A stretch of DNA of 64,000 nt from Marthasterias glacialis. Its lineage: Eukaryota; Echinodermata; Asteroidea; Forcipulatida; Asteriidae. A program made the position numbers and the translations under genes. How positions within the stretch are numbered: position 1 is the stretch's first letter; each line of letters opens with the position of its first letter. Shown in pieces: positions 36,601 to 48,600 of the stretch. The stretch is taken from NCBI GenBank assembly GCA_911728455.2, contig OU452229.1, positions 11,572,878 through 11,636,877 of the forward strand, given 5' to 3'. The notes beneath the pieces were generated by a model. It was given only the letters and a program-made list of their open reading frames with translations. It was not told where the DNA came from and searched no databases.

Positions 36601-39600
36601 TCTTCACAGCACAGCTAAGAACAGTGAGGGGTAAATGAATCCATTGTGAGACAAACATAACTGCCTCTTCCCCTGTTTGAAGCAATTATAGTTAAGTGTC
36701 TTGCTCAAGGACACAAGTGTCATGACCGGGATTTAAACCCATATCCTGATGGCTTAGCCACCAAAACTTGAGTTCGATGCACTAAACCGCTCGGCCTTGA
36801 CACACCACAATGCATGGTATCTTTCAGTGAGAAAGGTGAAAATGTGTTTATGGTATCCCTGGGTGAACCAAATGAGTGTGTTTAGGGTATCCATCAGTAA
36901 GCAAAGTGAATGAGTGTGGTTTCCCTGTCAATCAATACCTGGAACCGGGGCAGTGTTATTTAAACAATTAAAATAGAATAAGGTAAGGTTCTTTATTTCA
37001 AATGGGGCACAGGTCATTCCAGGGTGGGGAAAACTGTGTGAATGCATTCCAGTGCCTCCCACCCCCACAGCACCCTTGACCCCAACCCCCTGATGAGCTC
37101 CCATAAATATTAATTGTTACACCACTGAGGCATGAGGCACTGTCATAAATATACACTCTGTATTGAGTCAATCAACTTGCGAACAACCTTGATAATTTGA
37201 TATTGTGTTTTTCTTTGTAATTGTTGGCAAACTTGAGAGTTTGGTCTGTTTTCGATTCAGGTATTGGTTGTCGGCAAGGATGGAAGAGTTTTGGAGACTA
37301 CTGCTACTTCATCGATACCAAACAACTGACATATTACGATGCAGAGCAAAAATGTGAAGATATGGGGTCAAGACTCACCAGCGTCCACTCATATGATGAA
37401 CAAGCTTTCCTTACAGGTAGGTTGAGGAGTCACAATGGACCAACCATTGGATTCATGTCAATTTGTAAGTGCTCAGCTTTAAGCAATTACACAGTCATTG
37501 ATATTTCTGCTACGGGCAGATGGGAATTGTCATCAGAAACTGTGCCTCCGTGTCAATTTTTGTACACCACCGAAAAAGAGGAACAACACTTTGACTTCCT
37601 AAAAGAATATAAGGAAGACAACATAGTTCTACATCACACTTGTATCAATTATTAAAATTGTATTAAAATATTAAAATTGAGATGCTGGCGGCAGCAGACA
37701 CAACGATCCTTTTTTTACAGTTTTGAGCGTGCGCGCACATGCTCAGTATTGCACGCATAGTTTTGAGCATGCATACTACTGGTGAGAACTGCGAAAAAGG
37801 ACCGTCCAGAAGTCTCCCATTAAAAAGAAAGCCAGACTTGTCAGGATTTTTATTGTTGTTTTAGCAGAATTTATCACCGTTTTGTTTGTAATATAGCGGT
37901 TTCCAGTAAATCTGAGTCTCTTCAACTTAATGAAATAAAAACAGCGACCTTAAAAAAGGTGTTGTTAAGAAAGGTTCTGGTCTAACTAATTAGCTAAAAC
38001 TTTCTCTAACTGGACCTTGTTAAGGCTAGTGATTTTAGGATTGTAGAGGATGATCACCAATCATAATCCTGTTTACGTTGTGACCATTCAAGTTATGCGT
38101 AGTATGTGTATGCTATGATGTGCATGTACAGTACACACACCCTTCCAACACAGTTTGCACGTGCCAGTGCGAATGTATTTCATTTTGTTACTATCGCACA
38201 ATGCGCAAAATTGAGTAAAGTCCAGACATGCAACTTTTCAGCAGATCAGCCAGTTTCCTCTGTACACTTTTAAAGTTTCCAAAAGGAGTGTTCTCTAGTG
38301 CATTGATCTGATGGGGGGTGGGGGCTTGCACAGCCTCAAAGCCTGCTGTTCTGGGCCCAATTTCATGGCGCTGTTTACTAAAGAATTTTGCGCTTAGGGC
38401 GCCCTGTAAAGCGCGTACTCCTATGGGCCGTGGTGGGCATAAGCGCGGAATTCCACGGTATAAGCAATGTCATAAAATTTGGTCCTAGAGGGTTTCGATC
38501 CCCCAAAAGAATGTATGCATGCATTACTTCAGTAAGAAGTTCAGTGGAATTGGATCCTGATCTCTGAAATAAAATAGATGAAATTATTAATCAAAAGACA
38601 GATCTAGAAATTGTTTAAGTCCAAATCACAAGTTAGTATTTAAATATTTTGTTATTTGATCATAGGTGAGGTCACCGCTGTTGGGATACATCTCTGGCTC
38701 GGCTTACATGACATTAAGGTCGAGAACAAGTTTGCCTGGGTTGATCAAACACCGGTAAGCAAGAAATACTTATCTACAGTGCTCTAATTTCTACATTAAA
38801 GACTAGTTCATCAGCAGTGATCAACTACATGAAATGTCCCCTCAAACATCACAAAACTGCAGCAAACTATTTCGACTGATGCTAATATTATTCACAATTT
38901 GAATTATCTACTTCAAGTTGTGAATCATACCTTGGGACTGTTTTACATTTTTTTAGAGGAAAAAACAAGTGTAAAAAAGATGATTCAAGGAAAATTTGAA
39001 GGAATATGGTTGAAAAATGGTTTTGCTGAATGGAGCAGGTAAAAAAAAAAGGCTGGTTCCGAATGGGCAGCTGTGGCTGTGGCTGCTACTAAGGCTGTTG
39101 TTATGAGCATCCTATGCTTTAATGCATGTTCATGTACTGATCAGCTGCAGCCACATCCACAGCGGCTAATTCGGACACAGCCTTACTCGTGTTACCAGAA
39201 GGCCCAACAGCAGACTCTTTTTCACAAAACCTGCTTGGTTCGAAACATGACAAGATCTACACCTATTGTTGCATCTTCTGTTGTAGCAGATCACAACAAC
39301 CAACTCAATTCTTATTTTTATTGGCAACTGCAGATGGACTTTGAGAATTGGAAACCTGGGCAGCCTGATAATTGGCAGAATGAGGACTGTGCACATTTAT
39401 TGTTCATATCGACAGAGGCCGGTCAGTGGAACGACCTGCCTTGCTCGTCTAAGGCTGGCTACATCTGCAAATTAAGAGCTGGTGAGCAAAGTCCGGTTCA
39501 TACTGCATGACAATTGCAAAAGCAAAGCCAATTTGCTTCTGACACAATTAGAAAATACCCCCCAAAACCAAGTGATGCAAAACAGAATAGGATCCCCTGC

Positions 39601-42600
39601 AAAATTGCTGTTGTAATACATGACCTGCATCCATTTCAAGACGCTAGGCATAGCTGAAAACACCATACCCTTCTGTAGTGAATCGACCTCAGAAAAATAA
39701 GAGAGTGAAGCCAGAGAGACACAGGGTGGGAGGTGAGGAAGGTTGAGTTTAACTAAATTTTTGAACAAGATAAATTTCCAAACAAATGAGATCAAAACCC
39801 TGTTTGGTCAATTTTTCCCTTGCAGGAACTCTTGACAGTACCAAGTTCTGGACTGGTCTGAACGATAACAAACTATCAATGACGTATGAATGGAGTGATG
39901 ATAGTCCTGTACTGTATACAAACTGGGCTGCTTATGAGCCTGACAACAACGGAGGCAAGAATGAAGACTGTGTACAAACATCTACCTCAGTAAGTAGTAT
40001 ACCGTGTCTGAATCAAGCAACTTCGGCTACGGCTATATGGCTGTTGGCTGCAACAATATCATTGAAGAATTAGGACTTTTCGGTGTTCCGGCCATGAGCC
40101 ATCAATTCGAACACAGCATAAGACACAATTCAGGGAGATGTCATCGTCGCCTGAGGGGTTTCTCTGATTGGGGAATGTTGATATCCCCTTTGAGAGAGAA
40201 AGGTTAAAATCGGGGTAGAAGTGAATTGTATATCCAAATTGGGATAATTTATTTGGGTTTCAAAAACCCTATGGGCTGAGTAGAAAGTGTAACCAGACCG
40301 TGGTTTCCTGATTGGTTTATTTGTCGTATGCCCAGAAGAAGGTTGTAATGGAAAGGTACCGTAACCGAAAAAAAGGTCAGAGAACCTTCTACCCTTCTGC
40401 CGGGCACCCTACGTATGATATCTTGCTTTTGAATTAAAAAAAAGAAAAAATTCAACTAGTTTGTTTCTATTTGATCTGTTTAATCAAAATCTTTCTGGTA
40501 AAACTAAGGATCTTAGAAGCAACTAGCACTATAACCCATAGGCCTTAAGATAGCTGAGTGTAGAGAAGACAATGAATTTTTTTTTTATATGAGCCAACCT
40601 GATCTATGGATTTGTGCAAGTTGAAACATGTTTAATTATTTGGATCTGTTATGATTTTACATCAAAGTTTGGAATCGTTTACACATTCGCTTCTTTTGTC
40701 TAGAATGAAGAAAAGCTAATAGATTCCATAGTGTTTTTTTTAGTCTAATTGTTTCCCTTTTCCCCCAAGGGTTTCTGGAGTGATGTTGATTGTCTTGGAC
40801 TGAGTCATTACATGTGTAAGATAAAGAAGCAAGATCTCCCACCAACTCTGGTCCCAATAACTCCAAATGGCTGCGACCCTGTAAGACATCGTCTGGTTTT
40901 CTTTTCAAAATCATTTTTCTATCCCTGAAAAGGAATGGATTGAATTTCCACAACTTAAGACTAAAGTACAGCTTCCAAGGATGTCAAACTTTTATCTGAG
41001 TTCAGACTTTATAACTTTTAAACTCTCATAGTTTGTTTGTATTTTATTTTGGGTCACATAAATGAGTACGGATACTAGTCTTTGACAACTACCATTGTTG
41101 TCCTTTGCTTTAACATTGTTAGTCAAACGGAAAAACACAATCGTTTTAGTGGAACATATGGATGTTTTCAAGTTATGACTTCCTTTTTTACCCTACTCAT
41201 CAGGGTTGGCTTTCTTATGAAGGATCTTGCTACAAAATTGAAGACAGCGATAAAGGAACATTCGGAGGAGCCTTGTCAAAATGCCAATTAGCTGGAGGAA
41301 ATCTGGTTGTTATAAATGACAGGTACTGTATCCTAATAGATATAACATGGCCGAACATCACCGAATGTTACACAAGCGGTCACGAAGCTTGGTATCCGCA
41401 TGGTTTTCTCCACAATGATTAAGCAGTATGCCACAGACAGTTGAAGCCAATCTATATTTCACAAACTGCATGTGTGAACCATGTAAAACATCCTGCTGGC
41501 ATAAACACAACACTTTGTGGAACATTTGGGCCACTAAAACCCCAAAACTTGAAAAGTGTAAATCCAAAGATTGTCAGTTGCAGAGATAAGACCTTTGCCT
41601 TCTATGCATTTGAAAACAAGAATAAGATCACAACACTGTTTTTTCTACCAGTGCGAGCAAACCTTTGCAACGTAGGCGCGTGATCGTACAAATTAGCTCT
41701 AGGATATTTTTATGACAAGTTCTATGTGTAATGTTCTACTATTTTGAGCTATTGTGCTAAGCTAATTGATGACACTTTTGTGGATGAAACCGTTTTGCAA
41801 TTTTAAGTTTAACTCATTCAGTCATTAAAAAAGTTTATTTTCCATCTTAATTTTGACAATCTTTTCCACATTTTTTGTACATGAAATCATTTTGAGAAGA
41901 TAAAGTTTAACTCCAAGCCATATGAAAAGGTTCTTTGCCCATCTTTTCCGAACACCACCATAAACATCATGAACGTAAGACTGTGTATAGTGAGGAGCAA
42001 ACGTTACTTCAAAAGAAACGTTCAAGTAAACAAAAATACCATTCTTAGAATTGTTAACATTGTAAAATGAAGAAAAGAACACAATCTCACATTTAAGAAC
42101 TTGAAATTTTAATTCTAGAATGAAAAAGTAATGCTCATTTTATCAGCACTTTTTCGTTTTTAAACACAGATATGAGCAGTCGCTGATTACCAGTCAGCTT
42201 GGTCTGAATTCTGGATCGCGATTCTGGATCGGACTCTATGATCAAAACACTCCTGGCTATTATGAATGGTTAGATGGAGCACCATTGGAGTACAGTAACT
42301 GGGCTAAGGCACAACCAGGTAAGAAGGAGAGTAGTTGGAAATTTCACTATAATTTGTTTTTTTGTGTGATTTTTTTTTTGAAGTGGATTTGTTGTGGCTT
42401 GTCATTGCCAAGAGGTCAAGTGCTCTGGACACAAACTCTGGTGTTCTGATCAGAAGAGTGTGGATTTGAGCCTCGGTCTTGACACTTAAACCCTTGTGTT
42501 AACCACAACATGATTAAATTCGGCAGGTACTACCAAATATGGCCATAACTTTTTTTTCAATGGGCCATAAAAGTCTCGGTACAGTAATTGATTAACCCCT

Positions 42601-45600
42601 GTGCTAAGGATCCTTGGCTGGGCAGTATGCACTTTGTGAAAACAATGACCGCACACTGATTGTAAATAACACAAGTCTAAGTCTTGACTGGCACTCCAAT
42701 TCACCCCCATAGTAATTTATTGTAGCTTTGGGCTTGCATGGGGGGGGGTATTGACCTAAAAGAGAGGTTATAAAAAATCATCTTGTGGTTACACAGCATA
42801 AAAAAGTTTTCATTGCGGATGACCCCAGGGTAAAGCAAGACACTTAACCTTAAGCGAGACACTTAACTATGATTGCTTCATTCTTTTGGATGAGACACAA
42901 ACCATTGGTCACGTGCATTGTGTAATGCAGGTAAAAGAACCCAGTGACACTTATCGCTAAGAGAAGGGGTTTGCCCAGGTGTTCTGGCAGTGGTTGCTGA
43001 ATGCGCTGCAGCACCTTGTAAACCATTATAAGGTGCTACATTAATGGGTCTCATAATTCAAAAACTTCAAAAACCTGTCTTAAAAATGATACAATAAGTG
43101 CCTTGAGTACCTAACTGTAGGTAGATACGTTCCCTATACAAGACTCCAGTGTTAGCGGATTACCTGAGACACTGCTCTTAACCGCTGTTAAATTACTTGA
43201 GAAATAGTCCTGTCTGAAGAATATAATCTTAAGATTAAATCTGATATAGTTTCTCACACTAATCCCTTTAAATAAGGATTACCCTTCCCCCATTGCCTTC
43301 TACTTGGATAAAACCAACCACCAAAGAAAATGCCCACAAAAAGGGGGCAAATGACAAATTCTAAACAGGTGTAAAAATCTTTTTGTATTTCTAACTTGTA
43401 GATGATTCCAAGGGGTCATGTGTATTTGCAACCAGTGGTAAGGCTGCAGGTCTATGGACTGTGTATGACTGCAGTACTAGCATGAACTACATCTGTGAAA
43501 AGAGACGAGACGGGTATACAACAGTCAAAGTCAGCACAGCCCCTCTGACCACACCTACCAATGAAGACTGCTCTCAAGGCTGGGTGGGTTATGGATCAAA
43601 CTGCTACAAGGTACGTGATGGCTGGAACTTTAAACAACAACTTCTGGGAAAAATCTCAAATGGATTGCTTCATTATGAAAAAGGGAGAAGTTAGGGTTAG
43701 GGTTAGGGTGAGGGGGACGGGTTTCTCAAGTTTGTTCTAATCTTTCCAAAGACACATCATTGCAATAGGATTACATTAATTTAAACCCTATTTTTAAGGA
43801 AATTTTCCTCACAAGAAAATTAAAACATGTGGGAATAAAGGATCTCAGTTAATTGGTGAGGGGATGCTAAAATTAGATGGTGATCGAAGGTGGGGTGGAG
43901 TTTCTTATTCTTATTTCTATTCTTTATTCGACCATGATCATAAAATATGCACAAACAATTATAAAGTAACACGGTTAAGTGAAGAATTGAAAATAGGTAG
44001 CTGTATTGAACTCAAGATACTTCTGATTTAATACAAAACTTTGCATCTTTAAAAATAAATGTGTGCATACTGTGGCTCTGAAATCATTGGACAATGCAAA
44101 TAAGCACTATGTTCTGTTATTTTGTCAATTCATTCCACTGATTGGCGGTAGAATCAAACACATCAACAGATTATTTTTTTCTCAAGCAGTAGAAGATCGT
44201 AGACTTGACCAACTGATCAATTTTGCGTTTGTTTTCCTGTTATGCACATCAGGCATTTACTCCAAACCCTCTGCTGGATTTCTGGAATTCGGAGACCTTC
44301 TGCATGAACATGGGAGGCCACCTGGCCAGCTTTCACACTAAACACAATGAGGATTATTTTGTCAAGATGGCAAATATCACGTAAGTTTTATATCATCCCA
44401 GACTGCAGATTCTCGGTCGTAATTCAATATTTTGGGACTGGTTTCCATGCTAATTGCCCTAACGCAGGCCCTGTATGCTTCATTCTTGAAAGGGCAATTA
44501 GGGCACCAAGGCATTTTCTCCTTGGTAAAGGGCACCTCTATGAGGAAATTGTAAATTTCTGTTGGAACATTTCAAGGGCACCAAGGCAAGAGCCAGGGGC
44601 AATGGAGGCAATTGCCTCTACTGCCTCCGTGAAGTATCTGGTCTGCCTAACGTGTGAAGCAAACAAAATTGGGCTCTGTAACAACTCCCAGGAAAATCTG
44701 GTTGACCTTTTCATATGTGAATAGCTAAGACTGGCTAAAAGCTACCCCTGCTTAGTAATAGGGTTAAAACAAGATAACCCCGGTGTTAGCAAACTGATCA
44801 TGAGTGTTCATTTTTTCCCAGGAAAATTACAGTAAGTGTGAAACAAACATGGCAGTGGGGTTAAAAAATCCCCAGGAATTTCCTGGGGTTTATATTTCCT
44901 GGGAATTGGCTTGATAGTGTGAAAAGGTCTATAGGTTACTCTCCCATCACCTCTCTTTTATTCCCATGTTTCCTTTTTTTTATTGATTACCTCATCCATA
45001 AAAGAAAATCAAGTAATACAATCAGAAAGAAATACTTGTTTTCATTGTCGTGACTTGATGAAAAGGATTTTAGCCTTGATTATTTTTGTCATTTCCTTTC
45101 TTAAAGTACGGACGATTCTTACTGGATTGGTTTCCATGACTCAACATCTGAAGGAGGTAGTATTTCTCATTTTTCTTGGATTCTTAGGAGTTGGTTAAGG
45201 GTTAGGGTTAAGGTCGTATTTTTGACAGCAAGAGGGCGCAATACTTACTCTATTTTGGAAGTACCAAAATATTTCAAAACATTAAAAATACAAATTTTCC
45301 ATGTAAATTACTGACACTGATTACATTGTAAAACTGTCAATGAAAAAAAAACTCAAAAGTTGTATATTAACTGCTTTATACAATTTTATATGGATCTGGT
45401 TTACCACACTATTTCTTTTGACCCCCAATCTATCCCAAGGGCACCCTCTTGCAGTCAAAAATAAGGCCTATTCTCACAGAGTTGTAAGGCTAAAACAAAC
45501 TGCTTCACAAAGTTATTTACTGACTGAACAAATTGGGGGAAAATACACAAGATAGTAATACATGACATGACAGGGAGTTTTTGTGCATATAGTGATGTTA

Positions 45601-48600
45601 GTTCAATGTTGCATCTCGACTGAGGGATATAACCAAATTAATATCGTCTGTTTTTGTTATCATTATATATTTCTGGTAATGAAACCAACGTAGCCTCAAA
45701 AGCAAACTCAATCACTGTAGCTTGGATATCAGAAGAAGCCTATCTTTTCAACTATCAAGTTGTGTTTTCTGTGCAGGGTTTGAATGGACTGATGGGTCTC
45801 CAGTGGAATATACCAACTGGCATGATGGTGAACCTAACGACTATGATGCAGCTGAAGACTGCGCTGAAATGTCCTTCAATGGGCATGGCTGGAATGACAT
45901 CAACTGCCTGTGGTACCAACGTCCAGCCGTCTGCATGATACCCAAGGGTATGTAATTAATCAAAGGAATTTTCAAAACCAAAAATGGCGGCTGAAGGTTA
46001 ATTAGTTAGAGCCCTTGGAGCCATTATCTGTAGCAATAATTAAAGTAGCATCCTCCTTTAACCAGTTGAAACCGGATGGCGTCAATACATGCAAATGTTT
46101 CCCCTGCCTGGAAACAGAGGTCATCTTGTGACGCCATTTTGTAATTTAAGACCACTAGAGCGAAGGTCGCTCGGTCATTTAACTGAGGACTGGCGCAGAC
46201 TACGTGTAACGCTTCAATACCCTCAAAAGGACAAATATTCCGTCAATTCCGCCAAAAGAACCTGGCCACGGAGACGGAACAACAACAAAAATCGCGGCGG
46301 CAACTGGTTAAGCAGGTACTGCTGGCACAAAGAAACCCCGACTTGACAATGCCAAAAGGAGAAAGATTCTCTTTATTGGATTCGTCCGTTTTATCTTTTC
46401 TTGATTGAGAAAATGTCAATTTCACGCAGTCTGAATTGCAATACATCGGCCGTTGCCTACATCATATAGAAGTAGTACTAAACACGGAACCATGGGTCGA
46501 TTGCCGGTTCACTCTGACTAAACCTCCATTCAGCCGAAATATATCGAATGAACAATGGTGGAAGCCTCTCGACAGTACTCGATGCCTCGTAATCCTCTTC
46601 TTGGAACAAAAGGACAAAGGTCTGTAATCGGGGATTACACAAAAACCAAAAAGTCAGAGCCACAGTCAAAGCCAGAGCCAGAGCTAGAGCCACATCTACA
46701 TCCATCATTACCAAGGACAAAGCCAAGCTGTAAAGCCACATCATCACAGACCCTTGGTTTCAACAGCCCCTTGTTGGGGTACAGTATTTTCAAGCATTAT
46801 GTTGTATCTGCGATAGAAGGACTCAATATAATCAGAATGTCATTTTTATGTGACTTTTCAGGTCAGATGCTACCAACAACAATTAAAACTGTAACACGTA
46901 AGTAGACGAGTCAAAACCTGGGATGTAGACTTTTAGTTACAGCATTTTATTATGGGAAAACATTTTGAGGAAAATCGAAGGACAAAATCCATGAAATTTT
47001 CCCTTGGCACTTGAAAATACTACTGTGGTATGACTAAGTCATTCACTTTGAACCCTCATATTACCTAAGACAACCTAATGTGCCACAAGTACAGCTCTTG
47101 TCCCTATTCCTCATTCCAAACAAAATCTTAATGCAAAAAAACATAATCTAAACTGGCCAACCTCAACCCAAATCCCAAATTACTCCACCCTGCTCATCAA
47201 CCTCGCATGAATTAAGAAGTTTAAGAAGGCTTCTTCTTGTACAACCATTACTGCTATTACCCGAAACCCACAATCTTTTCTCTAACCTAAAACCAAACTT
47301 TCCCCTGTCCTCCACTCTCATAGATAATATGTCTCATTTTGTGAAGAATACTTCTTGAACACCCATTCCTAATCCCCAGCCCCTCCCCCTAAACCCAAAT
47401 ACCAACCCTAACCCCACCCCAAACCCTAACCCCCTAACCCTATACCCTACACCAAATCCACATACTATACCCAACCATCAGCCCAAACTCAAACCTCAAT
47501 ACTAACCCTAATCTAAACCCTACCAGGAAACTATAACAAGTAAAATAGTAAAATCTTTTTTGGGAGGAGTGGTGGCTCCAAAAAGAGCCGGTGTGGTCTT
47601 GACGTTTCAAACAGTATACTCTGCTTGTCTTCAGGAGAAGCCACCACCCAGAGCAACCACTCCTCCCAAAAGAGATTTTGACATGGTTGTACCCGGAATT
47701 TTACTAGTTTACTAGTCATGCTAGTTATAATTCCTGTCTTTCACACAGTGCAAAGCTTCAAACATCACTTAAACCCTATCAGTTACCCTAACCTTAACCA
47801 TTAAACACTTTCCCACTCATTTACTTTCAGAGAAGCCATGTCCAACAGGTGATGACGGTTTCTTCTTGTACAACCATTACTGCTACTACCTCAGCCCTGA
47901 GAGTAACTTTCTTGGCTGGAAAGATGCTGACGATTATTGTCATGAGAATGGAGCACACCTTGCTTCTATCCATGACCAGGATGAGTACGACTTCTTATTC
48001 AGCCAGGTATAAAGGATCACAGTTGAAGTCACTTTGGTCAAGTCTGAGCCTGAGTCTAACTTGGGTCGAGTTTACATCTAAGTCAAGATTCACTCTTGAG
48101 TCAAGTCCAAGTCCAAGTCAGGAGTCACTTGGGTCAAGTCCAAGTCTAAATGATGAGTCACTTGGGTTGAGTACAAGACAAAGTCAGGAGTCACTCCAAG
48201 AGCAAGTCTCAAGTCACTTGAGTTGAGTCCAAGACCAAGTCTCGAGTCAATTGGGTTGAGTCCAAGACCACGTCACGAGTCAATTGGGTTGAGTCCAAGA
48301 CCAAGTCACAAGTCACGTGGGTTGAGTCCAAGACCACGTTACGAGTCACCTGGGTTGAGTCCAAGACCACGTCACAAGTCACTTGGGTTGAGTCCAAGAC
48401 CACGTCACGAGTCACCTGGGTTGAGTCCAAGACCACGTCACAAGTCACTTGGGTTGAGTCCAAGACCATGTCACGAGTCACCTGGGTTGAGTCCAAGACC
48501 ACGTCACAAGTCACTTGGGTTGAGTCCAAGACCACGTCACGAGTCACCTGGGTTGAGTCCAAGACCACGTCACAAGTCACTTGGGTTGAGTCCAAGACCA

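Noticed and set aside
36417..37260. Search for a missing C-terminal half of CTLD6
   Set aside because: No WIGL-, EPN- or WND-type coding sequence in any plus-strand frame; only a SINE and short repeats.
39073..39510. 145-codon open frame including exon 26
   Set aside because: Only 39334-39481 fits a CTLD and has an acceptor; the upstream part is intron read through by chance.
44347..44724. 125-codon open frame
   Set aside because: Mostly a dispersed repeat (family I) also seen at 61655-61840 and 63005-63190.
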